This document shows, piece by piece, positions 31,983-40,167 of a DNA stretch of 64,000 nucleotides. Both the position numbers and the translations under genes were made by a program. The number at the start of each line of letters is the position of its first letter. Position 1 is the stretch's first letter. Location of the stretch: the NCBI GenBank assembly GCA_029975965.1, contig JARKOV010000076.1, positions 1 to 64,000 of the forward strand, read 5' to 3'. The notes beneath the pieces were generated by a model. The model saw nothing but the letters and a program-made list of their open reading frames with translations. It did no database searches and was not told the origin of the DNA. The DNA is from Anaerolinea sp. (GTDB lineage: Bacteria; Chloroflexota; Anaerolineae; Anaerolineales; Anaerolineaceae).

Positions 31983-34172
31983 TCACGCGAAAGCTCCTTT
32001 ACGCATACCCACACGCCGATCGAGAAGAGCCTCAAGCAGCAAAGGGACGGATAACCAGCCCGCCAGGCGCAGCTGCAAAGCGATCTGCGCAGCGTGGCGA
32101 TCCACTTCCATCGGTTCAGCTAACCAGATGAAGTACATCATCGGTAAAGCCGTCAACGCCATCGCCAGCAGCACCAACCAGGCGCTTTGTTCCTGTCGAC
32201 GAAGGTAAACCACGATACCGATCAAGTTTAATATAATGAACAGCACCACCACTCCGCCGTGCTGGTTGAAGTAGACCATACTGAGCTGCTTCAAGGTGCG
32301 TGGCAAAGGGTGAACGCCCCACTTCGGGTTACGGTAGCCCTGGACGCTGCTGTTAATTAATGGGCGCCAGTTAATCATCGGCTCGGTCAGCGTTTTCAGC
32401 GGTGTCGCAACCAGGTATTGGAGGTAAGCTTGTTTGCTGCAACAGGTCACCCAATCCCTCACTGCCTGGAATTGTTCCGATTGGTCCAGCAAAGGCTGAT
32501 AGACAAATCCGGGCATTTCGGTGATTTCCATCAGCGCTTGGGTCACCGGCAACCCTTTCGTGGTAAAGAATTGCGTCGCTTCTGGGTCTTTAAGAAACCG
32601 CATGGCGAGGTGATCGTAGATGAACACCTGCCAGCGATTCCCCGCACCGAGGGTGAGGTATTGTGCGATGAAGAGGAGGATCACCCCGGCAGCATAGCAC
32701 AGAATGTACCGTCGCCAGGGAGTTAAGAGACGGTTGGCCAACCATCCAATCGTGAAGATCGAGGTCATCACCAACGCAAAATAACTGTTGCTATCTCGGC
32801 AGAAACAATACAGTATACTGACTAAGAAAACCAGCCCAACCCACACCCAACGCATCCAGTCGCCTGGCATCCTGGGAAGCCACACCAACATGCCGATCCA
32901 TCCTGCTAACATTAACGCCAACAATGAATAGGAGAGGGACTCAGCCAGCAAGATCGCATCCCATAAACTGACCTGAATGCTCAGGCTGATCGTCAGCACC
33001 AATCCAAACACCGCCAGCTTAAACCATCTTCGGCGCATGGTTTGGGCGAGAACGAACGCGAAGATCGCCCAGGAGACCAGAGAAAAGAGGGTCTGAAAAC
33101 GCGCAAGCGGTCGCAGAAGCTGGATGGTGCGGTGATTCGCCTCGGTGAAGTGGAATAACTTGAGAAACAATGGTATGGTGAACGGGCGACTTCCCATCCA
33201 AAAATCTGGCGATGACAACGGGAGTTCGCTGGTTTGGGCATACGAGGCAGAGTCTCGCATCGCGTGAGGATCGTCGATTTCCAGGTACAGCAGCTTTAAC
33301 CCGATTGAAACGCCGATCAACACAGCCACAACCAGGCCATAAGCGATCAGGTCAAATTTCCTACCGGTGAGAAAATGGACCCCCACCAGGAAAATCCAGA
33401 TCAAAATGAACGCCCCAAAAAAGTACACCAGGTAAATCAACGCCACCAGTGCGCCGGACACAAGGGGAAATTCCGTGGGTACCCGGTCACCGAGATCCAT
33501 GGGGAGAATCGCCCCAACCAGGGAATAAGTGTCCACGGTCTGGGTGCGCCCATCCCAGGTGATGTCGACCAAACCACCTTCTGGCTGGTAACGCAGGTAA
33601 ATGGCGATGCCGGCCGGCATGTCACCGGCGACCACTAACCTGGAGTCTGGCGCCCCGCTGGACAGGAATATCCCATCCACCGCTTGCCAGTCCGCTGTCA
33701 TTTCCACGGTATCGAGGGGGACATGCGAACCGTTCAAGAACTCAAGCTTGCGGATCTCAACCTGGATACCGGTTGAGTATCCGCCCGGTCTGCCTTGAGC
33801 GGAGATGGTTAAGAAATGAGGATGGGTGAGAATCGGCGTGGCTGGAGGCAGCAACCAGAAAAATAACAAGCCTCCCAGCACAGAGAGGAGGATGATTTTG
33901 CGTTTCACACTGACCGGTGCAGAGGACAACCACGGAAGGAGAAATCGCTTCGTCAGCCAGAAAAGCAGTACGAAGAGCGGCGCCGCCAACAATGAGGCGT
34001 AAATCAACCGTCCAAGGGCGAAAACATTAAAGCGATTGTTAAATCTAAGCATCACCATCCCCACGGCGATGCTGCCCGATGCGAAAAGGCAAGCAAGTGC
34101 CTGAAAAAGGGATGGATTAATCTGCCGGATAAAAGTGCTTGCGGAGAACGCCTTTTGCCCCATCTCCATCAT
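31983..34172 (-). CDS. Large polytopic membrane protein, GT-C-like by topology
   Basis: A protein of 729 residues. Around fourteen TM helices, with a soluble ~90-residue beta-rich domain near 115-215 between TM4 and the main bundle. An acidic segment LYLEIDDPHAMRDSASYA near 300 resembles the first extracytoplasmic loop of GT-C glycosyltransferases. I do not recognise the exact family. Its position beside an O-antigen ligase suggests glycan assembly. Two further ATG codons lie within the first four residues; one at 34163 is equally possible. Confidence 0.65.
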   Translation of the reverse strand: MMEMGQKAFSASTFIRQINPSLFQALACLFASGSIAVGMVMLRFNNRFNVFALGRLIYASLLAAPLFVLLFWLTKRFLLPWLSSAPVSVKRKIILLSVLGGLLFFWLLPPATPILTHPHFLTISAQGRPGGYSTGIQVEIRKLEFLNGSHVPLDTVEMTADWQAVDGIFLSSGAPDSRLVVAGDMPAGIAIYLRYQPEGGLVDITWDGRTQTVDTYSLVGAILPMDLGDRVPTEFPLVSGALVALIYLVYFFGAFILIWIFLVGVHFLTGRKFDLIAYGLVVAVLIGVSIGLKLLYLEIDDPHAMRDSASYAQTSELPLSSPDFWMGSRPFTIPLFLKLFHFTEANHRTIQLLRPLARFQTLFSLVSWAIFAFVLAQTMRRRWFKLAVFGLVLTISLSIQVSLWDAILLAESLSYSLLALMLAGWIGMLVWLPRMPGDWMRWVWVGLVFLVSILYCFCRDSNSYFALVMTSIFTIGWLANRLLTPWRRYILCYAAGVILLFIAQYLTLGAGNRWQVFIYDHLAMRFLKDPEATQFFTTKGLPVTQALMEITEMPGFVYQPLLDQSEQFQAVRDWVTCCSKQAYLQYLVATPLKTLTEPMINWRPLINSSVQGYRNPKWGVHPLPRTLKQLSMVYFNQHGGVVVLFIILNLIGIVVYLRRQEQSAWLVLLAMALTALPMMYFIWLAEPMEVDRHAAQIALQLRLAGWLSVPLLLEALLDRRVGMRKGAFA

Positions 34173-34232
34173 TTTACTACTTCTTACACAACCTCCCCTG
34201 GTTACATATCGTGGTTACGAACCGTGCTTCGC

Positions 34233-34261
34233 TTGACATTTCAAATTACTCCCTCTACACT
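34233..34261 (+). promoter_or_regulatory. Strong promoter, leaderless spacing
   Basis: TTGACA (34233-34238), 17-nt spacer, TACACT (34256-34261), then exactly 6 nt to ATG 34268. This is the clearest case in the window of a promoter whose start site would coincide with the start codon. Confidence 0.8.
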
Positions 34262-34267
34262 CATCTC

Positions 34268-35791
34268 ATGCTTTCTCGCATCTTCTCCTGCGCTGTCATC
34301 GGACTGGAAGGCGTGATCGTCGAGGTTGAGGTCGACACCGGCCCCGGTTTGCCCGGAATGATTATTGTTGGATTGCCGGATGCCGCAGTTCAAGAAAGCC
34401 GCGAGCGGGTGCAGTCGGCGATTAAGAACGCAGGATTAATCTATCCGCGCAAGCGCGTGACCGTCAACCTCGCCCCGGCTTCGGTCCGTAAAGAAGGTCC
34501 GGCCTACGACCTGCCGATCGCATTGGGCGTGCTGGTCGCCAGCGAGCAGATCCCGCCTGAAGCGCTGGAGAGCAGCCTGGTGATCGGTGAGTTGTCCCTG
34601 GACGGCAGCGTGCGTCACGTGCGTGGGGTGCTGCCCATGGCGGCGGTCGCCCGCGAGCAGGCTTTCACGCGCGTGTTCGTCCCACAACCCGACTCTGCCG
34701 AAGCGGCGCTCATCCCCAACCTTGAGGTGATTCCGGTCGGTTCGTTGGTCGAGCTTTTTTCGCACCTGAACGGCGACCAGCGCATCCAACCCGCCCCGTC
34801 CACCGATCCGGAAAAGCTCGCTGTGCAGGTTGCGACCGATTTTAGTGAGATCAAAGGGCAAGAGCATGTCAAGCGTGCCCTGGAAGTCGCCGCGGCGGGC
34901 GGCCACAATTGCTTGATGGTCGGCCCGCCCGGCTCCGGGAAAACCCTGCTGGCGCGCGCCCTGCCGGCCGTATTGCCCCAAATGACCATCGACGAGGCGC
35001 TGGATGTGACCCGCATCTATTCGATCGCCGACCAGCTCCCGCCGGATGTGCCGCTCATCCGTGCGCGCCCCTTCCGCGCCCCTCATCACACCATCAGCCA
35101 CGCCGGGTTGGTCGGCGGCGGGAACCTGCCCCATCCCGGCGAGATCTCCCTCGCCCACCGGGGCGTGCTCTTCCTCGACGAGCTGCCCGAGTTTGGCCAG
35201 CGCGTCCTCGAAGTGCTGCGCCAGCCCATCGAAGACAAGACCGTCACCATCAGCCGCGCGCAGGGTTCGCTTACCTTTCCCGCCAATTTCATGCTGGTCG
35301 GGGCGATGAATCCCTGTCCGTGCGGCTACTACGGCGACCCGGTCAAGGCTTGCACCTGCTCGCCGGGCACGGTCACCAAGTACCAGAAGCGCATCTCCGG
35401 ACCGCTGCTCGACCGCATCGACATCCACATCCAGGTGCCGCGGGTCGAGTACGAGAAGCTGAGCGACCTGCGCACCGGCGAGCCTTCCACCGCCATTCGC
35501 GATCGGGTAGAAGCCGCTCGCAGTCTCCAGCGCGAGCGCTTTGAAAAGCTGGACGGGATCAGTTGCAACGCCGACATGCGCCCGGCTGACGTGCGCAGGT
35601 TCTGCGCGCTGGATGAAACCGGTTCACAACTGATGCGCGTCGCGATGCGCCAGATGGATCTCTCGGCGCGCGCGTATCACCGCACGCTCAAGCTGGCCCG
35701 CACCATCGCCGATCTGGCCGGCTGCGCTCAGATCGGCCCAAGCCACCTGGCCGAGGCGCTGCAGTACCGGCCGAGGATGGACGACCAATAA
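34268..35791 (+). CDS. YifB/ComM family Mg-chelatase-like AAA+ ATPase
   Basis: A protein of 507 residues. N-terminal ChlI-like domain (FSCAVIGLEGVIVEVEVD; GLPGMIIVGLPDAAVQESRE), AAA+ core with Walker A MVGPPGSGKTLLARAL near 220, FRAPHHTISHAGLVGGG, Walker B VLFLDELPEF, and a zinc-like CPCGYYGDPVKACTC cluster near 355. ComM is a hexameric helicase promoting branch migration during natural transformation. The start is fixed by the promoter 6 nt upstream. Confidence 0.95.
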   Translation: MLSRIFSCAVIGLEGVIVEVEVDTGPGLPGMIIVGLPDAAVQESRERVQSAIKNAGLIYPRKRVTVNLAPASVRKEGPAYDLPIALGVLVASEQIPPEALESSLVIGELSLDGSVRHVRGVLPMAAVAREQAFTRVFVPQPDSAEAALIPNLEVIPVGSLVELFSHLNGDQRIQPAPSTDPEKLAVQVATDFSEIKGQEHVKRALEVAAAGGHNCLMVGPPGSGKTLLARALPAVLPQMTIDEALDVTRIYSIADQLPPDVPLIRARPFRAPHHTISHAGLVGGGNLPHPGEISLAHRGVLFLDELPEFGQRVLEVLRQPIEDKTVTISRAQGSLTFPANFMLVGAMNPCPCGYYGDPVKACTCSPGTVTKYQKRISGPLLDRIDIHIQVPRVEYEKLSDLRTGEPSTAIRDRVEAARSLQRERFEKLDGISCNADMRPADVRRFCALDETGSQLMRVAMRQMDLSARAYHRTLKLARTIADLAGCAQIGPSHLAEALQYRPRMDDQ

Positions 35792-35831
35792 ATTTCGATC
35801 TGCTCTGATTGTTTTCCGTTATACTCATCTT

Positions 35832-36128
35832 ATGAGCCTGCCGCACCAGTCGAAAAAAATTCCTGCCAGCGCGAAACCTTTCTTTCAAGAGTATGATATG
35901 GATCGTCTCGATATCGATCAACATGCCTCCTTGATCATCGAGCGTCTTCTTCTGTATGGCAATCGCGCCGAAGTCCGCTGGCTACTGGAAACCTACGGAC
36001 GCGACCAGGTGCGTAATTGGATTATCCGGGCGGGTATGCACAGGCTTTCGCGGCGAAGATATCATCTATGGTGTTTCGTTTTTAAAATCCCAGAACAAAA
36101 GGTTTCTGCCTATATATGGCCTCACTGA
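35832..36128 (+). CDS. Probable antitoxin-like partner of the AbiEii-type gene
   Basis: A protein of 98 residues. A helical protein with ERLLLYGNRAEVRWLLETYG and RDQVRNWIIRAGMHRLSRR, resembling the small DUF6922-type proteins that precede AbiEii nucleotidyltransferases (moderate confidence). TATACT lies 6 nt before the ATG. It overlaps the next gene by 13 nt. The pair is clearly lower in GC than the neighbouring genes, consistent with horizontal acquisition. Confidence 0.65.
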   Translation: MSLPHQSKKIPASAKPFFQEYDMDRLDIDQHASLIIERLLLYGNRAEVRWLLETYGRDQVRNWIIRAGMHRLSRRRYHLWCFVFKIPEQKVSAYIWPH

Positions 36129-36772
36129 GCAATCCGCATTGGAACATGATCACGCCAGGTATGCGCCGGTTGCTGATTCATATTGGTCAGCAACAATTTT
36201 CACGACGCTTTTATCTTGCAGGAGGGACCGCAATATCACTCCAAATTGGTCATCGGCGCTCCATCGACCTTGACTTCTTTTCATCAACGGACGGGTTGGA
36301 TGATAAAAGCCGCAATGAGATTGTCGTTGGTCTCTCACCATTCTCTCCACAGATTATTGAGAGCGTTGGCGGCAATCTGCTGATAATGGTTGACAATATC
36401 CGCACTGGCTTTTTTAGCTACGGTTACCCCTTGATCGAAGAATCGGTCCAATGTGAGAATGTATCTCTTGCTTCGCTAATAGATCTCGGATTGATGAAAT
36501 GCGATGCATTGATCAGCCGTGGAATCCGAAAAAATTTCTACGACCTGTTCTATATCGCCCAATCGGTCACTTTTGAGCAGTTGTTGCTGTTAAGCCAGAA
36601 AAAGTACAACCAATTTCGAGATTTTCCTCTCTTGGTTCTCGAAAGCATGACCCTTTTTGAAAACACGGATCGTGATATTCAACCAGAGCTTGTGGAGGAT
36701 ATTTCTTGGGAGCAAGTCAGATTGTTCTTTGTCCAACAAGCCGAGTTGTTAAGCAACCGGTGGTTTGGTTGA
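36116..36772 (+). CDS. AbiEii-type nucleotidyltransferase (toxin-like)
   Basis: A protein of 218 residues. The nucleotidyltransferase signature lies near 35-55: YLAGGTAISLQIGHRR then SIDLDFFS, i.e. GGTA plus the metal-binding DxD. The later segments LIDLGLMKCDALISRGIRK and NFYDLFYIAQ match the conserved KxxAxxxRxxxKDxxD region of COG2253. Related proteins are type IV toxins that modify tRNA or NTP targets. An alternative start is ATG 36146. Confidence is high in the fold, moderate in a toxin role. Confidence 0.85.
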   Translation: MASLSNPHWNMITPGMRRLLIHIGQQQFSRRFYLAGGTAISLQIGHRRSIDLDFFSSTDGLDDKSRNEIVVGLSPFSPQIIESVGGNLLIMVDNIRTGFFSYGYPLIEESVQCENVSLASLIDLGLMKCDALISRGIRKNFYDLFYIAQSVTFEQLLLLSQKKYNQFRDFPLLVLESMTLFENTDRDIQPELVEDISWEQVRLFFVQQAELLSNRWFG

Positions 36773-36906
36773 TGTGCGTGGATATGGACTCCCATCGAGA
36801 ATTCTAGACATAATTTGAGAGGTAACATTGCCCTTGAGGAGAAAATGGGTCTGGCGATACAGTCGAGGAACCTAATTTCCCAGCGCCACTCAAACCACGA
36901 TTCACC

Positions 36907-38124
36907 TCATCCACGCAACACCCTGCCCAACTCCTCCACGTCCTTCTTCCAGCTCAACACGATACCCACCTGCTCATCTCGCTGTACCGGGTCTTTCACG
37001 TAGCCTTTCGCAAGATCCGCCAGGTTGGCGTAATAATTGGCGAGTGCTTGGAAAGGAAGGCCTAGCCCAGTCGCACCCGCCGCATCTTCACGCGCCAGGC
37101 AGTCTTCCAGGCGTGCCAGCTTCTCCAGCCACTCTTCGACCGGCATACCGGCTTGCTTGCGAAAACTCCGCACCATCCACTGCTGCTCAAACACCGAGCG
37201 CTGCTTCCATCCAGCAGATTGTTCAGCCAGGGTGGTACGTACCGTGTTGCACACTGCCAGCGCCTGCCGGATCAGTTCTGCGCTCAGGATAACCTTACCG
37301 GCAGGCTCAACGGATTCATCTAACGAGATTCCGGCGTCGATCAGCGCTTGCATAGAGGATATTTCTTGCCCGGCATATCGTCGCGGGTCCTGGAATGCCA
37401 ACGCAATCGCCGCCGCGAAACCGGCGCCGGCTGCCTCAACCGAAAGCGTGTAAGCGCTTAAGATGCCGCGCAGCTCCGATTCCGGCTTGCCCATCAGGCG
37501 CGCCAGGTCTGGGATGGCCGAATCGGCCGTACGGGTCGGAGCAAAGCCAGGACCGATGGTAAATGCAATCACACCGGTGCCTTCCAGTTCCTCGCTCAAT
37601 GTCGAACCGAGGTGTACCTGGGCAGCCTTGAGGCTTTCATAAGCCCCCATGTAAGCCAATCCAGTTGACGAAATGCATGCAAACACGCCGCCTTTTCTCT
37701 CGATCATCCCTGGCAGAATCGCACGCGCCAACAGAACGACACCGCGCAGGTTAACCCGGTAACTGGTATCCCACATTTGTATCGGAATATCTTTCACTGC
37801 TCCCAGCGTAGCCACCGTGGCGTTATTAACCACGATATCCACCGGACCAAAGGCACGCTCGACCGACCTAACCATCTTCTTAACATTGCCTTCATCCCCA
37901 ACATCGCAATGGATGAAAAGCGCCACTCCCCGCCCGAATTCTTGCTCCAGACATGCTTGCGATCGCTTGCCTGCTGCTTTATTGATCTCCGCGATAACCA
38001 CCCGCGCCCCCAACCAGATCAAGCTGCGAGCCGCTTCGAATCCGATCCCGCCTCCCGCCCCACTGACCAGGGCGACCTTACCCTTCAAATCACCGGATTT
38101 CAACCTGCCCCTTGCAATGAGCAT
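36907..38124 (-). CDS. Short-chain dehydrogenase with a C-terminal helical extension
   Basis: A protein of 405 residues. Residues ~15-270 form an SDR: VALVSGAGGGIGFEAA, NNAT in place of NNAG, a Ser in ACISSTGLAYMG, and the catalytic YESLK near 168. The last ~130 residues (SAELIRQALAVCNTVRTTLAE; AGMPVEEWLEKLARLEDCLA) are a helical extension not found in ordinary 250-residue SDRs. The substrate is unknown. ATG 38124 follows GGAG/GAGG; the GTG at 38142 would add six residues. Confidence 0.85.
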   Translation of the reverse strand: MLIARGRLKSGDLKGKVALVSGAGGGIGFEAARSLIWLGARVVIAEINKAAGKRSQACLEQEFGRGVALFIHCDVGDEGNVKKMVRSVERAFGPVDIVVNNATVATLGAVKDIPIQMWDTSYRVNLRGVVLLARAILPGMIERKGGVFACISSTGLAYMGAYESLKAAQVHLGSTLSEELEGTGVIAFTIGPGFAPTRTADSAIPDLARLMGKPESELRGILSAYTLSVEAAGAGFAAAIALAFQDPRRYAGQEISSMQALIDAGISLDESVEPAGKVILSAELIRQALAVCNTVRTTLAEQSAGWKQRSVFEQQWMVRSFRKQAGMPVEEWLEKLARLEDCLAREDAAGATGLGLPFQALANYYANLADLAKGYVKDPVQRDEQVGIVLSWKKDVEELGRVLRG

Positions 38125-38211
38125 GTCCTCGTCTCCTTCCACTATATAAAAAGTTAGCCGATCCGAATGATCAGGTCAGCCAACGAACGACCCGGAGTGG
38201 GATATGTGAAG

Positions 38212-39048
38212 TCAGTTCACCTGGCAAGATGGGCAGTAGTACGAGGCTCCACCCATGAATTGGATTTTTTCTACCAGCGTGCCGCACCGCGGGCAAGGCT
38301 TCCCCGCAGCCTGGCTGTCGAGGATGCGCTGGTACCCGCCTGGCTTGCCGAACAGGTCCAGCTCATCACTGCGTCCGCCGGCATCCGTCGCCCGCCGCAT
38401 CACGTCGCGGATGGTTTCATGGAGGAGACCCTGCTGCTCAGCCGAAAGCTCGATCGCCCGCCGTTTTGGGTGAATCCGCGCGTTGAACAATATATCCTGC
38501 AGGTAGCCGTTGCCCAGGCCGCTCACTCCCGGTTTGCTGATCAGGAAAAACTTGAGCGCATCTTTCGCGCCCGCCGGAAGCGCGGCAAATAACCCTTTGA
38601 AGTAATCCAGGCTGAAGTCGTCGCTGAGCGGTGAGACCAGGTCGTATCCGTAGTAGTTCTTGCCGGTCACCAGCTCGGATTGCGAAAATAACTTCACCGA
38701 GCCCCACATCTGGATCGATACCGTGAGGAAGGTTTGGTCGGCGAAGCCGAGTAGGAGCTGGTGTTTTTTGGGGATCGTCGTCTCATTCTCATGGTAAAAA
38801 ATTCGCTCGCCGCCACCACCCAACACCAGCGTATAGTCCGGCTGCATGGGGAGAAAGATCTCGTTGCCAAACACAACCGCCTGGCCGACCCGTTTGTTCT
38901 TCAACAATTCAACATACTCTTCTTCTGGTCGGGTGTAAAAGGCAAACTTCATCGGCGAATTTCCGCGCACACAAAAACCAACCTGCTTGCCCTGGAGTGT
39001 CTCGTTCATTTGCTTTGCCAGGGTAAGGGCTTCCGGCAGCTCGATCAT
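38212..39048 (-). CDS. Fpg/Nei-like protein lacking the N-terminal catalytic proline
   Basis: A protein of 278 residues. H2TH domain (SKPGVSGLGNGYLQDILFNA, RIHPKRR) and zinc finger (PCPRCGTLVEK...YYCPSCQ) match formamidopyrimidine glycosylases. The mature N terminus is M-IELPEAL, not M-PELPE, so the nucleophile Pro is Ile while the following Glu is kept. Either the start is right and the enzyme uses another residue, or it binds lesions without cleaving. AGAGG lies before ATG 39048. It follows a PAC2 gene by 47 nt. Confidence 0.85.
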   Translation of the reverse strand: MIELPEALTLAKQMNETLQGKQVGFCVRGNSPMKFAFYTRPEEEYVELLKNKRVGQAVVFGNEIFLPMQPDYTLVLGGGGERIFYHENETTIPKKHQLLLGFADQTFLTVSIQMWGSVKLFSQSELVTGKNYYGYDLVSPLSDDFSLDYFKGLFAALPAGAKDALKFFLISKPGVSGLGNGYLQDILFNARIHPKRRAIELSAEQQGLLHETIRDVMRRATDAGGRSDELDLFGKPGGYQRILDSQAAGKPCPRCGTLVEKIQFMGGASYYCPSCQVN

Positions 39049-39095
39049 CGTGCACCTCTTGGAGAAATTTACACTAACGGGCAACGCCCGGCACT

Positions 39096-40040
39096 TCACA
39101 TGGGGCGGTCTTCGTCCTGGTCTTCGTCCAATTTATCCAGGATTTTTCTCAAACTTTCTTCCCATACGTCGTCCAACGGGATAAAGTTCGCCTCTTCGAA
39201 TTCGTCGGATAATTTGGCAAAGTAATCCCGCACGCCGGCCTGGGGAGCCATTTGTTCCAATTCCTCGATCTTGGTTTCCAGGTTCTGCAGCAGCCGCTTG
39301 CTCTTTTGCATCAGGTCGGTCAGGTTGAATTCGATCTTCAACATATAATTGACCCGCCGCATGATCCCCAGCCAGGCCATGTAATCATTTTCAATCTGGA
39401 TGGAATGACCAATTTGGGCAATATGGGTGAAATCGTAGATTGGCACCATCGCGTACAGGCCAACATACTCCATACCCTGCTCGCCTGCCCGTTTGCACAG
39501 GTACGACCCGATGCTCACCCCCCCGTGGTAGTCGGTCAGGTGCAAGGCCAGCTCGTCCATGCTGTCACGCATCCCTGGCAAGCTAAAACTACCCGAGATG
39601 GACCGTTCTTTGTCGTATGGAAATTCCCCATAGACTCCACCGAAACCGATGATGCGTTTGACTCGCATCTGGCGGGCTGCGTCCAGGATCGCTGCGATGT
39701 AACGTTCTGCGTCAAGGTGTGGCTCGTCTCCTAAAAGCACAACCACGCCGCGCTTGTTGTTTTCGAAGTAGTAGAGTGGGTTTTCTGGCACGCGCAGCGA
39801 CTCGGGGTAGCCCTGGTCGAATTTAATCACTGGTCGGACCAGATCGTGTGTCCCTGGTATCTGGAACATATAAAACCCGTCCGTGCGGATCTGGCCGATT
39901 TGCCTCGCCCGGGTGCGATGAATCAGGTACTGAGGCAAGCCGGATGAAACCGATCCGGCATCTGCCCATTGTCGCCAGCCGACCAGCATGTAAACATCCC
40001 GGGCTTTAGGATATTCCTGTAAATCAACGGCATCCATCAT
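39096..40040 (-). CDS. PAC2 family protein (proteasome-assembly-chaperone-like)
   Basis: A protein of 314 residues. The PAC2 fold is indicated by MLVGWRQWADAGSVSSGL near 18, FEYFENN-type strand YYFENNKRGVVVLLGDEP, KRIIGFGGVYGEFPYDK, and a long C-terminal helix NLETKIEELEQM. Bacterial members have no defined function. ATG 40040 follows GGAG with 6 nt; upstream in-frame residues look non-coding. Confidence 0.85.
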   Translation of the reverse strand: MMDAVDLQEYPKARDVYMLVGWRQWADAGSVSSGLPQYLIHRTRARQIGQIRTDGFYMFQIPGTHDLVRPVIKFDQGYPESLRVPENPLYYFENNKRGVVVLLGDEPHLDAERYIAAILDAARQMRVKRIIGFGGVYGEFPYDKERSISGSFSLPGMRDSMDELALHLTDYHGGVSIGSYLCKRAGEQGMEYVGLYAMVPIYDFTHIAQIGHSIQIENDYMAWLGIMRRVNYMLKIEFNLTDLMQKSKRLLQNLETKIEELEQMAPQAGVRDYFAKLSDEFEEANFIPLDDVWEESLRKILDKLDEDQDEDRPM

Positions 40041-40167
40041 CTCATGCTCCTTCAGGCCTGGCAGCGACCTTGCGCAAAGCCTGATCACCAGTATACTACA
40101 ACCTCTGCCTTCTCCCGTCTGCTCAGAGAGCAGGTTCCGCAACCGGAACACAGGTAGAGTGCGCCGC

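Noticed and set aside
34436..35428. 330-codon open frame on the minus strand
   Set aside because: Shadow of comM/yifB, where Walker motifs fix the true frame.
36815..37003. 62-codon plus-strand frame after the AbiEii-like gene
   Set aside because: Mostly antisense to the SDR C terminus, no SD at suitable distance, and low coding character.
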